A program made the translations under genes and the position numbers. A DNA stretch of 64,000 nucleotides from Chionoecetes opilio (Eukaryota; Arthropoda; Malacostraca; Decapoda; Majidae): contig JACEEZ010024124.1 in the NCBI GenBank assembly GCA_016584305.1, positions 209,694 to 273,693 of the forward strand, given 5' to 3'. Shown here piece after piece: positions 36,300 to 47,371 of this stretch; position 1 is the stretch's first letter; every line of letters starts with the position of its first letter. Below the pieces are notes generated by a model. The model searched no databases. It was not told the origin of the DNA and saw only the letters and a list, made by a program, of their open reading frames with translations.

Positions 36300-37070
36300 C
36301 GCCGGTGACGGTGCAACAGGGCTTAACAGCAGCACGCTGTGGCTGGCTCTGCCTGGTAGCGGGTACGGTGTACCCACTGTACCAGGGTGTACGCTTACCC
36401 GGTGTACCCCCCACCGTCGTAACAAGCAGTTACTGCCACCTGTACCAGCTTCGGCGGGGGCCACACACTGCAGGAGTAGCTCAACTGCTCGTCACCCCCC
36501 CGAAAGCGCGGCAGAGGCGGGTATGGGTGCGTGCACTTTGTCATCCTGGCGCTCGGAAGCCTACCTCGCCTGCTGAGAGGCCTCCCACGCTCACTCCGAC
36601 GGCGCCTCCTCTTTCGGTGGTTCCATGTCGAGGCAAAGTGAGCGGGTTTCTTGCCCTCCCACAGTGGGCTCTTGACCCGCACCCGTCTGGGCGTCAGGCC
36701 ACCAACAAGGCCTTTCCTGCCGCGCAGGCCACCAACCATGCCTTTCACGCCTTTCACGCCGCTCGCCAGCGTCGCGAATTGGGCCCGACAGGCCTTCCAC
36801 GACACAGGCGCATCAAGCTCCTGCGGCCTGTGTCGCAAGTCGCCACATTCCTGACGTGCACTCGGGCCCGCACGACGAGGCCGAGACTCGCGTGAGCTAG
36901 GTGGGGTGGGTAGCGAGAGGGGTAGACCTACGCTCTCCTTACACTCCACAACACGTACCCCGGTCACCACCTCACGCTCACAAGACGCGGCCGCAGTCTC
37001 CCCCCCCAGACTCGTCCTTCACAATCACACGCACCCCGGTCACCACCTCACGCTCACAAGACGCGGCCGC
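36300..37070 (-). pseudogene. gag-like remnant (capsid-region similarity)
   Basis: A minus-strand frame of 191 codons (36970-36395) contains 'APVSWKACRAQFATLASG', which resembles the start of Gypsy-type Gag capsid regions ('.W..Y..QF..LA'). Downstream is Arg-rich low complexity ('RKRRRRRSERG'). A 76-bp tandem duplication (36950-37100, marker 'cggtcaccacctcacgctca' twice) breaks the link to the upstream Gag N-terminus. Assignment rests on a short motif and position. Confidence 0.5.
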
Positions 37071-37073
37071 ACT

Positions 37074-37409
37074 CTAACCCCCAGACTCGTCCTTCACAAT
37101 CACACCCACGACCAGGTCACAAGCCGCGGCCCCAGCGCTAGCCACACGCCCAGACATATCACCCACAGTCAGGTTATTCTGCTCACTCATCACTGGCTCT
37201 AACTCTTTTCGCTCTGCCTTAGTGGGTACTGCACTTAGCACCTCACTTTTCACTTCAACCATACGCTCAGTCACTTCCGCGTGGGGATTACCGAACATTG
37301 TCTTAATTTCCTCACGCATCGCCTTTTGTCCTGCTCTAAAGGCTTGCAACACTGCCATAAGGTCAGCCAGCGACTGCTGCTGTGCCGCTGACTCACCACC
37401 GTCCGCCAT
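37074..37409 (-). CDS. Gag N-terminal fragment of the LTR element
   Basis: The first ATG after the primer binding site on the minus strand lies at 37409 and opens about 111 codons, 'MADGGESAAQQQSLADL' onward, with a predicted coiled-coil-like middle (Lys/Glu-rich, 'KAERKELEPVMSEQNN') and a stop at 37074 inside the duplicated 76-bp unit. The position directly downstream of the 5' LTR is what is expected of gag. There is no zinc knuckle. The upstream in-frame extension to 37496 overlaps the primer site and is less likely to be translated. Confidence 0.55.
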   Translation of the reverse strand: MADGGESAAQQQSLADLMAVLQAFRAGQKAMREEIKTMFGNPHAEVTERMVEVKSEVLSAVPTKAERKELEPVMSEQNNLTVGDMSGRVASAGAAACDLVVGVIVKDESGG

Positions 37410-37480
37410 CTTGTCTTCCCCCCGAACCAGACAAAGGAATTTCACGATACCTGCTTTTTTCACCTCAATATTCCAGCAAC

Positions 37481-37498
37481 ATCCCGCTCCTGACACCA
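37481..37498 (-). promoter_or_regulatory. Primer binding site (tRNA-Leu type)
   Basis: Minus strand 'tggtgtcaggagcgggat' begins one base after the 5' LTR. It is complementary to the CCA-terminated 3' end of metazoan tRNA-Leu with one mismatch against the common '...aggagtggg' form (from family knowledge). Confidence 0.8.
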
Positions 37499-37499
37499 G

Positions 37500-38397
37500 T
37501 GCAACGAACGCCCCCCATCCCTTTGCTGTCCTCAGCTAGGCTCCTCTACACCTGCTCCGGGCTGCTCTCTTGAGATGCAGGGAAGCAGGCAGGTGCTTAA
37601 GACAGAGGGGGGACGCGTAGCATGTAAACAGGGCTCGTGCTAGGAATTGAGGACTTACCAGGCTGGGTTCCCCTTCTCTGGCTGTTCACACACTCAGGGG
37701 GGAAGGGTTTAGGCAAACACAAGGAGTTCTTTCACGGTGTTATATTGAAGTAACACACAGTACAAGCTTCAAGGTCACTCACTACAAATCTACAACCCCT
37801 AGACACTACAACACACGCCAAGAACCTCCCCCCCGGCCTCTTCCTCGGCCGTCGTAGGGAGACGCTACATAACCACAACCCCAGTACCTCTCACAGGCAC
37901 ACCACAGTGGCCGCCTCGTCAGGCGCCACAACCCACCGCGACACCGTGCCACCCCAGGCACAACTCACCGCGGCCGTCACAGGCGCAATACAGTCCACAG
38001 GAGACGTCACGTCGTCTTACCACACCCCGGCACCACACACAGCTCGCCGCCTTGTCCAGGCGCCACACAGTGCCACGGGAGACGTCATCTCTCGCGGGAG
38101 ACGCCACCTTACCTCACACCGGCCGGGTTACACCAGCAGGAAACAGTCCAGCTGTCACCTCCACAGGCGCCTCAAACCACAGGGAACTTCCTCTACCCTT
38201 GGCTCACCTGACCCTGAGGTAATTACGGCCCAGGCGAGTCTCCAAACTCCCCTGGGCACCGCAGTTCCCCCTCTGTTCCCTGTCCCCGGCGTGCGTCTCC
38301 CTCTGTTTACGTTTCTCCTCTCTACCGGGCTCCCGCCCCAAACACACGGCTTCACCCCGATCTTGAGCTAGAGTTCTCCAGGAGCCCGTTCGTAACA
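37500..38397 (-). repeat. 5' LTR
   Basis: About 898 bp, mid-90s percent identical by eye to 32167-33062. The promoter is expected in its U3 part (plus-strand right side), but I see no clean TATA box. Confidence 0.92.
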
Positions 38398-39660
38398 ATA
38401 GGATCGGGAAAGGTATTTTTTCATGATCTCTTCTCATTCATTCGTTGCTCTCATTCTATGATATGAACCTAATGATCAGTTTAACGGAAACCCATGCTCT
38501 TTCTTAATAGTACCCTGCTGCCTGCATGACATCGTGCACATGTTTCTATAAAGGCAGTGAGTCCAAATTCACCTCATAAGGATTACCAGACGCTGCTGTA
38601 GAAGGTACTACTTGGATTCCAATAGCGAGGTTATTGGCAATGTAAATTACCACCACGCTAGAATACGAACTTAAGCAGTGAATGGGGTGTTGTATAATAA
38701 GGTAGATCTTATGGATATTGATATGCTCTGAGATATAGGATGAAAAACCATAGGAAATGCTATTAATATCCCATGTCATCAGTTGATCAGCCTGTTAGAC
38801 ACCTTCCTTCACTCCAGGTTACAACTCCCTGTGTGTACAGTACCTCAGGTTCAGTACCTATCCGTTTAGTATAGGGGGTTACGGAGACGGCCAGTTGAAA
38901 GATGGACAGTAGTCTCACTGTCACAGAGTGCAGTAGCCACCTATAGGTACGAGTTAGTGTGAAGGCCCAGAAGGGTTTCGACTGCAGATACCGGGTGCTT
39001 TCGTGGCTCATTCCAAAAATGAAATCATAAATCAGTCCTACAAACCATTTTTGTACACTTATAGGGTATATGAGAGCGCCCAGTCATGTGCAGGAATGAT
39101 GAAATTCAAAATTGGCGCCAAGATAGCGAAATGGTTATGCACTTTATGATATTTCAGCCTTTTCATATACAGTCGTTTTCATATTAAAAATAGAAATTTA
39201 GTAAAAAACACAAATTCCCCAAGAAATCACCATATACGTACAACTTCTGATAAAAAAAAAGTATAAAAGAACCAACGGAGTCGGCCTCTGAGGCTCTGAG
39301 CGAAAAAGTGCGACGAAAACAAGCCCTTCTGCCTCCGCTCCTCGCCGCAGCAACACGTGTCGACAAAGGCCACCAAGACAAGTCTATTTCAGCTTACAAT
39401 GGGTGTTTTAAGGTTCTTTTGGCCACTCCAGGGGACCGGTAGTGGGTGGCAGTCTCTGTGCAGTGATAAAGGTGAGTGGGGGAAACCATTGAAGGTGAAA
39501 TATAAAGATAAGTTGCATGACCATGTGGTGGTTGAGGGAGTGGTGTCCACAGTCATCACGGAAAGTCGTGGCCGTGGTGTTGCCGGGGGTTTGTGACCCG
39601 CCTCCCGGGCTGATGGCTTCCCCCAACACTAAGCATTAAGGATGAATGATGAAATGAAGG
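38398..39660. other. Unique DNA, no recognised gene
   Basis: Apart from 'atag' (the LTR target duplication), I see no element ends. A short plus-strand frame at 39357-39596 ('MGVLRFFWPLQGTGSG' region) has no domain signature. Confidence 0.5.
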
Positions 39661-39667
39661 GTATTAT

Positions 39668-40072
39668 TCCAGATGAACACTGAATTAACTTTGGTGGACG
39701 CAACACAATTTCTGGTGAGTTTTGAATTTTTTGACTAAATTTTTTTTTCCTCTGGTGAATTGTGATGTGCTTATAATTAATCTGCTAAACATTTGTCGCA
39801 ATTTTTTTTATTTAATTTTTGTATTTTTGGTTAGGCTAGGTTGTGTTAGGTAAAGGCATAGACCACTGTAGACCACGGTATATAGTGGTCTATGGTAAAG
39901 GTTAGGTTAAGTATAGGTTCGGTTTGGTTCAATTTGTTTTTTTTGTAATTTTTGTTCCAAATCATAGTTATTTGCGGCAAAAACGATTAGCAGATTAATT
40001 CAAAACTTATCATAATTCACCAGAGGAAAAAAAGTTTAGTCCATCAAAGGAAATTCGGTGTTCATCTGGAAA
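39668..40072. mobile_element. Foldback element 1
   Basis: The left arm 'ccagatgaacactgaatt' ... 'cctctggtgaattgtgatg' ... 'aattaatctgctaa' is repeated inverted at the right ('ttagcagattaatt' ... 'cataattcaccagagg' ... 'aattcggtgttcatctgg'). Arms are about 130 bp around a ~150-bp T-rich centre. No coding sequence. Confidence 0.85.
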
Positions 40073-40137
40073 TTTACCGTTTAATGAATTGATTAGGTTA
40101 TTATTTGATGTTTTTACAATGGAGTTTTTTCGGTAAA

Positions 40138-40594
40138 TTTTTACACGAGGACCAGAATTCTCTACAATATTGGGAGTATGGTTTCTTGTTTACCTTAATG
40201 AATTCTGAGAAACATTCTCTGCGTTTCCGTCACAAATCACTACTTTCGGAATATGAAATGTTTTTAGTAGGAAGGAGATAAGAGTATTAACTAACCTAAC
40301 CCCACCATAGACTCACTAACCTAACTCCACTTTTTTACTTTAATAACTAAAGCCAAATCCTCATTAAAAAGTATCCGCGGAAAGGGAAGAACAGAGGCGC
40401 TGCAGGTCACAAGAGGAAGAAGAGGGAGGCGCACGTAAACACTTCTCTCCTCCCTATAAATAACATTTTGTCTCCAAAAGTAATTATTTGCGACGGAAGC
40501 TCATTGAGAGAATGTTTCTTAGAATCCAGTAAGGAAAAATAGAAACCATAATCCTAATTGTGTAGGGAATTCTGGTCCTAGTGTAAAATAATAA
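40138..40594. mobile_element. Foldback element 2, adjacent to element 1
   Basis: The left arm 'ttacacgaggaccagaattc' ... 'gagaaacattctctgc' ... 'cgtcacaaat' is inverted at the right ('atttgcgacggaagc' ... 'gagagaatgtttctta' ... 'gaattctggtcctagtgtaa'). Arms are about 115 bp with substitutions, centre about 220 bp. Arm divergence is higher than in the palindrome at 46702, implying greater age. Confidence 0.82.
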
Positions 40595-40939
40595 GATTTT
40601 TTCAGTCAAAACTTCTTTAGTGTATTTTTTTGAAATTTGTCATCACTTTCGAATTGCAAAAAACACTTTTCTTAGGTTTACACAGGAAAAAACTATATCC
40701 ATCAAGAAAAGCATAACATATTAAGCGGAAAAAATTCAAACTTGTCTGAAAATCTTGCGACAGTCAGTACATTTTTACCTTGAATAAGAAAAAATTATAA
40801 ACTGCTGTCTTTCCCCACTTTCCATGCATGATAGCCTTGATTATATATGTGAGCAAGTTACATATTTAGTGTGGGTCAGGGATAAGGTTTAATTTTACTT
40901 AAATCAATTGATAATTTTATTAGGTTTTTGATCTGTTTG

Positions 40940-41120
40940 GCCCGTCAGGGTGGCAAGGTTGGTAGAGACGTGAGTTACCAATGTGCAGCGTCCCTGTGCA
41001 TTCGGTCAGCGGTTCGAGTCCGCCTAGTTCGTGCTGACGTGGCGGCGCTTTGTATAGTCAATAACCTTGTAGTTGGTACTTGCAAAGTGTCTAGATAGGA
41101 TGAAAATCTTATCTTATCTT
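40940..41120 (+). mobile_element. tRNA-derived SINE, copy 2 (with empty-site proof)
   Basis: Box A 'ggtggcaaggttgg', box B 'ggttcgagtcc', body 'caataaccttgtagttggta', tail 'atcttatcttatctt'. It is flanked by 'gatctgtttg' on both sides (40930-40939 and 41121-41130). The paralogous site at about 42788 reads 'gatctgtatgctgatttc' with no insert, which directly shows the pre-integration state. Confidence 0.95.
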
Positions 41121-41416
41121 GATCTGTTTGTTGATTTCTCTTTTTACCAAAGTCTTTAGATATATATGTGAGAGGATTGCGTAGTGTCGTGTGTGAGTTG
41201 ATGTGTGCAGCACCTATTAGAGCCTCAGCACTGATCATGGTGCTGTGGTGTCGACTGTGTGCAAGAGTAACATGAGGAATTCGCTAACAACACTCGGGCT
41301 TTGCCTCTAAGGAGTGGAGTTTGATAGTAGTCCCCAGACATCATCATTTACTTATATTTTGACGTTTTAATCATTAAGATGCCTATCATTAATCGAAGTG
41401 ATGTCTTTTCGTGCAG

Positions 41417-41538
41417 GTGGAGCCTTGATGAGGCGAGGGTGAAGGCAGTCGTGTCTCCGAGGTGGCAGTGATGATGCCTTCAAGGAATGATTACTTTTTG
41501 AGTGGCTCGTGTCCCAAGTCATCGCCAGGGCAGTCCCA
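41417..41538 (+). other. Exon-like segment in copy A of the duplication
   Basis: Preceded by a 'cttttcgtgcag' acceptor-like sequence and followed by 'gtaggag', a good donor match. Internally one frame reads 'MMPSRNDYFLSGSCPKSSPG'. The paralog at 43083-43204 keeps both splice-like signals but has lost one C ('gtgtccaag' versus 'gtgtcccaag'), shifting that frame. Not similar to any protein I recognise; it could be an exon remnant of a partly duplicated gene or chance. Confidence 0.35.
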
Positions 41539-41604
41539 GGTAGGAGTTCTGGTGGCTGATAGAGGGGACAGTATTTATATGTTTTGTTTTGTATGAAATA
41601 TCTT

Positions 41605-41760
41605 GAAAGACAGGTAGTTAGTGCTGAGTCATTGGGGAGCTGGATAGGTTCATGGATGGGGATGAAAGGTGGATGTAGGTAGTGTTAGGTGACAGGAACT
41701 ACCACGTGTAGGCCTCGCGGCCTCTTGTAGCTTCCTTATTTTCTTATGTTATGTTCTTAT
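41605..41760 (+). mobile_element. LINE 3'-end fragment
   Basis: Contains 'ggatggggatgaaaggtgga' and ends 'ggcctcttgtagcttcctta' 'ttttcttatgttatgttctt', the same 3' end as at 29885-30114 and in both arms of the palindrome near 47546-47671. Coding frame lost. Confidence 0.75.
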
Positions 41761-41889
41761 CTTGGTTTCATATCTTACCATTTATTTTTATTCTAGTACA
41801 TCGCTAATGTGTACCTAAAGTAAATTGACCAATGTTCCCTCATTGGTAACGAGCTTTTTTGTTTTTTTATCTCAAACTACCATAGTATG

Positions 41890-43250
41890 GGACAAGTAGT
41901 GAGCAAGTTATGTCTTCAGCGTGGGTCAGGTACAGGGATGGAGTGAATACAGAGTTGTGTATTCAAATACGAATACTTCAAATTTATTCGAATACGAATA
42001 AACTGAAATACTGTTAATTTGAATACAAATTTGAATAATTCATGAAAGTATTCATGAATACTATTCTTTGAAAAATAACTTTGATGTAACTTGGCATAGC
42101 ACTGTATTAAAATTATGCAATGGTAAAACTTTCGTAAAACTTTCGTGACAACAATAAGTTTTTCACTACTGTCCTGCTATAATTACTTGCGATATAAACG
42201 CACTTCCCATCCTTAAGAATTATAGTTTGTAACGTGTCACTGATAATTTGCTATGCAGTCAGGTACACTCTAGACAGGTTTATCACGGCTGTGGGAGCTA
42301 ACAGTTATCACACCGCTTACACCGTCTGCAAAACAGTTTGCACGGACAGTGAATTCACTGTAACCTCCGGGAGACACAGCATGTAATATCCAGGCGGCAC
42401 CAGAACAGTAGAGAATAAATCCAACAATGAGCTTGTTTCAACCTGGACAACCCAGTCGTCGGCCACTGGCAAGTGGCGTCTTGAGTCACCCTCCAAACGC
42501 CACCCTGCGGGCTGCCACTGCCTGGGAACCTGTATTGTACACGTCCACCCGGGAAGCTACAGTTGTAAGGAACGAAGACTTATTGCTGATGATCAATTTA
42601 GGATTATTCGAAGAATACAAATACTTTTCCCAAGTACGTATTCAAATACGAATGAGAATATTTTTATTTTTGATTACAATTATACGAATACACCCAAATA
42701 CTGTATTTAAATGTATTTGAATATGAAAACTCCATCCCTGATCAGGTATTAGGTTTAATTTTACTTATCGATTTTATTATATTCTTGATCTGTATGCTGA
42801 TTTCTCTTTTACCAAAGTCTTAACATCTATGTGAGAGGATTGCGTAGTGTCGTGTGTGAGTTGATGTGTGCAGCACCTATTAGAGCCTCAGCACTGATCA
42901 TGGTGCTGTGGTGTCGACTGTGTGCAAGAGTAACATGGGGAATTCGCTAACAACACTCGGGCTTTGCCTCTAAGGAGTGGAGTTTGATAGTAGTCCCCAG
43001 ACATCATCATCATTTACTTATATTTTGAAGTTTTAATCATTAAGATGCCAATCATTAATCAAAGTGATGTTTTTTCGTGCAGGTGGAGCCTTGATGAGGC
43101 GAGGGTGAAGGCAGTCGTGTCTCAGAGGTGGCCGTGATGATGCCTTCAAGGAATGATTACTTTTTGAGTGGCTCGTGTCCAAGTCATCGCCAGGGCAGTC
43201 CCAGGTAGGAGTTCTGGTGGCTGATAGAGGGGACAGTATTTATGTATTTG
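41890..43250. repeat. Segmental duplication, copy B (contains hAT MITE)
   Basis: Same unit as copy A but interrupted after 'gtgggtcagg' by the MITE at 41933-42740 and lacking the SINE. The two copies therefore diverged before both insertions. Confidence 0.9.
41933..42740. mobile_element. hAT MITE, ~808 bp
   Basis: Left terminus 'cagggatggagt', right 'aactccatccctg'. Flanks are 'gtcaggta' (41925-41932) and 'atcaggta' (42741-42748), 7 of 8 identical. Subterminal regions are AT-rich with repeated 'attcgaatac'/'gtattcaaatacgaat' motifs facing each other. The paralogous copy A supplies the empty site ('gtgggtcagggataaggttt'). No transposase. Confidence 0.88.
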
Positions 43251-43467
43251 TTTTTATGGTTTGTATGAACATTTTTCATACATTTTTATCTCATTTAGGA
43301 ATGGATGCTGTTTTACATAACAAGATACTAGTGTGGCACCTGTTTGAGCCATTGCTACCTGTTTGTTACTGTGGTATAGAAAGTGTGCGACAGGGAGAGC
43401 TTTGGAGTTTTCTAGCGCCACTCAGGCCGAAGTCCTTGTGAGTGGAGTTTGATAGTAATCCCCATAC

Positions 43468-43800
43468 AAGTAGACACCTCCGTTGTGTAGTGGCTAGTGC
43501 GCCTAGCTATGAATCTGCGGGCCCCGGTTTGAATCTGGGTAAGGGCAGTCTTGTGTGCAGCCCACTGCTGTTCATCCTTCCTTTCAGGGTTGGTCAATTA
43601 AATTGAATTAATGGATCCTGGGGAAACCTAACAAATTTAAAGGTAATGTAACTGGCAGCTAACCCTAATGTCACACTAGCAGTGTCCCCTTGATAGGTTC
43701 ATCTTTATTAACTTTCATAATGGCTACATTTTTTTCCTTCTCAATGTTTCTTGTCTGCTGCAAATTTTTTGTATCCTTGACATAAATCTTATCCAATGTA
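43468..43800 (+). mobile_element. tRNA-derived SINE, second family
   Basis: 'cgttgtgtagtggctagtgc' resembles a box A region and 'ccggtttgaatctggg' a box B, spaced as in tRNA genes. The body runs through 'gggttggtcaattaaattga' and probably ends near 'atcttatccaatgtatctta'. The tRNA-like part does not fold well enough to call a tRNA gene. The 3' boundary is approximate. Confidence 0.6.
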
Positions 43801-44411
43801 TCTTATCTTATTCCACAGCATTCAGCACCGCCAGGTCATCAGCATCTGCCGCTAGTCAAATTGGATAACCTAGGACTAGCAAGGTTTGTTTGTGTGTGTG
43901 TGTGTTTGTGTGTATGTGAGGACTGTGGAATCAGTATCCAAAGCATTCGACTCCTTAATTTCTTGAGTGTGTGACCCGAACTTTCTGACTGACCTGACTT
44001 TTTGACCGACCCCTGACTTTGTGACTGATGTTTGACTGACCCTGACTTTCTACACAGTCAATTTGCGAAGGTGATTACACAAGATATTATTTAATACTTT
44101 TTGAAGTTTGCTTCACATGTAGTTTGTAGAATCAAGAGATAATTAAAACTCATGGAAATAGCTGATCCTAGGGTCTGCATGCTGTTGGTATTCCGCTGAC
44201 TGTTTGTTAGTCATAAAGAACAAGCAAGTTTTAAGTAAAATATAAGAAAAGGAAAAAAATGCCACAACAAACAAGAAATAGAATTTAATTTTAATTTGAA
44301 ATTAAACTACAGTACATTGTTTTAAAATTTCTTTACCAAATAGTGCTTAGTCCGGATTTTTTTTTATGACAGCTACAGCATCACTTAATTGCTTTTGACT
44401 GAACTCCACAG
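43801..44411. other. Unique DNA, no gene seen
   Basis: Contains a short (GT)n at 43892-43906 and a 'ctgactgaccctgact'-type repeat near 43980-44050. Nothing coding is supportable. Confidence 0.5.
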
Positions 44412-44628
44412 TTAACCCCTTCGCGACCAGATCTTTCCTTTGCTATAAAAAAATTGAATGTTGTGGAGCCATGAAATTATGAAAAGTAACTGAATAGTAT
44501 ACCAAATTACTAAGTCGACAAGGATACTAAACAGGTCATATCTATAAAATATTGCTTATATTAACTAAAAATCGTCTAATGGTACCCAAATTACAATGGA
44601 AATAATGCTCTGGGTCTTAAGGGGTTAA
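44412..44628. mobile_element. TTAA-ended MITE, copy 6
   Basis: Left end 'ttaaccccttcgcgacc', right end 'gtcttaaggggttaa'. Interior shares 'ggatactaaacaggtcatat' and 'gcttatattaactaaaaatc' with the other copies. Confidence 0.86.
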
Positions 44629-44832
44629 TTGTGTATGTGTGCAGTGCATGTTTGTGACTTAGTGGCACCTGTTAGAGCCTTGGCACCCTGTTTGGTGTCA
44701 TGGTGTAGAATGAGTGCCAGAGTGACGTGAGAGTCTCAGGGATGCCCATCAGCCAATTGTGGCGTCCAAGGGAAATTCTCAGACAAGTAAATATGAAAGT
44801 TGGCTGCTCCATTAACCACTACTGTGATGGCC

Positions 44833-45042
44833 TTAACCCTTTCACGCCCAGATTTTTCCTTTGATATATAAAATCGTATGTTAGCCATAAAATTAAGAAA
44901 AGTAACTTAATATACCAAATTAGCTAGTGGACAAGGATACTGAACAGGTCATATCTATAAAACATTGCTTATATTCACTAAAAATCGTCTGATGGAACCC
45001 AAATTACAATGTAAATTACGTTCTGGGTCTCATGGGGGTTAA
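44833..45042. mobile_element. TTAA-ended MITE, copy 7
   Basis: Left end 'ttaaccctttcacgccc', right end 'gtctcatgggggttaa'. Same orientation as copy 6, 205 bp away. Confidence 0.86.
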
Positions 45043-45453
45043 CTGGAGGACCTAAGTATACATCGATGTGGTATTTACCCTTTTGTTACTATTTAATGAC
45101 ACTAACTTGGTGTAATGTGCTAGCAAGGCTACTTTGGAAGTAAAAATTGATCAACTCTTCAAATTATAAGATTAAAGATCATTACTACACTAATTAATAC
45201 ATAAAAATAATTTACGGATCACTCCTACTACAATAGTGTGTGAATAGGTGTAGGAAGAAAGAATTGGTATGAAGGAAGATTGTGTGGGCAGCAACCTTAG
45301 CTGTGAAAAAGTTTCACACTGCTCTCTAGGGTGTTACGTGTGTTACGAGGAATGTTTGTGAGAAGGTAACAGGGCTGGTTCCTTTTCATTGGTGAAATGA
45401 GCTTTGCCTAGTCTTAGGTTTATACGTCCAGCAACTTGTGTAGATCTTAAATA

Positions 45454-45716
45454 CAGTGATACCTTGGAACTCTAATGCCCCTTATCTCGAACAACTTTGA
45501 TTTCAATATTTTTTTGGGAATATTTTGCTCCAGATTTTGAAAGTTTTCTTGGAATTGGAAGAAAAGCGTCCACGTGGCGTTCAGGGCTGCCATTTGGTGG
45601 CCTCTCATTACCAGATGAGGGTAAATTTGGTAATGAAAAATTTGCTTTGGAATTCAAACTTTGAAATTCGAACTGCCTCCTGGAACGAATTATGTTCAAG
45701 TTCCAAGGTATCACTG
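45454..45716. mobile_element. pogo/Tigger-like MITE, ~263 bp
   Basis: Left terminus 'cagtgataccttggaact' preceded by TA; right terminus 'agttccaaggtatcactg' is its inverse. Subterminal 'gaattcaaactttgaaattc' is internally symmetrical. The right-hand TA is not preserved. No coding capacity. Confidence 0.8.
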
Positions 45717-46842
45717 CTTGAAAATTGTTATTTTGTTGATAAAATCATAATTACCTTCAACACAATTAGTTTTTACTAGTGCTGAATAAAAAATAAATTT
45801 CAGGTTATGGGCAGAGCAGCGAGCGAGGGCAGACAGACCTGTGATCCATAGATGCATGGTAAAGGATGCGAGGAGGAGCATGGTGAATCCCCCCCCCCCC
45901 CCCCTTCTGCCTGTATAATTCCTTAGTGGGGAAGGTGGATCCCCACTTAACACAACAGCCGGTCCAGCCCTAACGGAGACACCATGAAAAGGTATGTCCA
46001 GTCTTACGAATTTCTGAACCTGAAACAAATATCTAAATATTGCTAAAATAATGTATAAAATTTGTAAACTATTTGTCATGATGTATCATCTTTCGGGGCC
46101 TACTACCGTGAGGACAACTCTCACACTGAACACAAAAGCTCATCACTACTGCCTCGTGCTTTCTTTCTCAATAATGTTTAAAGTTATTTCAAATTTTCAG
46201 CATGGAGTGATGAATCGCCTGCCTGCCTATTCATCCATTAGTAAGGCAGTCAAGAGGTTGCAACACTTAACACAACAGCAGTCCACCCAGCACTATCAGA
46301 TCATAAACAGGTGTGTGTAAACTTGTGCATTACTAATCCTGAATTAAAATAATTTATAAAATTTGTAAACTATTTGTCATGATGTATCATCTTTCGGGGC
46401 CTACTACCGTGAGGACAACTCTCACACTGAACACTAAAGCTCATCACTACTGCCTCGTGCTTTCTTTCTCAATAATGTTTAAAGTTATTTCAAATTTTCA
46501 GCATGTAGGGATGAATCGCCTGCCTGCCTATTCATCCATTAGTAAGGCAGTCAAGAGGTTGCAACACTTAACACAACAGCAGTCCACCCAGCACTATCAG
46601 ATCATAAACAGGTGTGTGTAAACTTGTGCATTACTAATCCTGAAGCGAACTTATCATTTGGAAGCTGTTATTTGTTTCCTTAAACTGTTTGTCATGATGT
46701 ACAGTCACCTGCGCTGATTTTCCTACCGCCTTTGACACTTGAAGACCCTATATTCGAGGTCAGACGACATATGCCAACTACCCACTGACAGGAGCAGTCA
46801 TTGGCTGTGACTCTTGTGACTTGTCAATAAGGCCCGCCTCCT

Positions 46843-46989
<147 letters not shown>

Positions 46990-47216
46990 CTACATTTAAT
47001 GAGTAACAGGAAATAATATGTGTAATTCTTTCAACGTATTCAAAACATTCACGGTCCCGTTATAATCAATATATTAGATATTTCAATTCAATTGTTGTGC
47101 TGGAGGAAGAGCCAAAAAAAGTCAGGTCACAGGTGTGACTCCTCCACCTTCCTCGAATGAAGGTAATCCCTTGGGCACACCCTCACCACGAGACTCTTCC
47201 TCACCTCCAGACACCT

Positions 47217-47276
47217 CCCTCTCTCTCTTTTTTTTTTTTGCTTTCTCTCTCTCTCTCTCTCTCTCTTCTCTCCTCT

Positions 47277-47367
<91 letters not shown>
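47217..47367. repeat. CT-rich microsatellite, left palindrome arm
   Basis: Interrupted CT run. The right-arm counterpart near 47864-47888 is only ~25 bp of GA. Confidence 0.93.

Positions 47368-47371
<4 letters not shown>

Larger units (their letters stand above)
32167..38397 (-). mobile_element. LTR retrotransposon with nested hAT transposon
   Basis: Two direct repeats of about 896-898 bp (32167-33062 and 37500-38397) have TG...CA ends on both strands and are flanked by the 4-bp duplication 'atag' (32163-32166 and 38398-38401). Read on the minus strand, the 5' LTR is followed after one base by 'tggtgtcaggagcgggat', complementary to a tRNA-Leu 3' end (primer binding site). Just before the 3' LTR lies 'gaggggagggcag', a polypurine tract. 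Excluding the 2.77-kb hAT insertion, only ~1.67 kb of interior remains, with gag-like remnants and no protease, RT, RNase H or integrase, so it is a nonautonomous derivative. LTR/PBS architecture suggests Gypsy-like affinity, but no pol is left to test it. Confidence 0.9.
40830..41590. repeat. Segmental duplication, copy A (contains SINE)
   Basis: The unit 'gtgagcaagtta' ... 'gatctgttt' ... 'ggattgcgtagtgtcgtgtg' ... 'aggggacagtatttat' recurs at about 41890-43250. Away from insertions the copies differ by few substitutions. This copy carries a SINE at 40940-41120 that the other lacks. Confidence 0.9.

Noticed and set aside
36305..36895. Long plus-strand frame in the LTR element interior
   Set aside because: Antisense to the element, whose gag-like sequence lies on the minus strand; most likely a GC-driven shadow frame.
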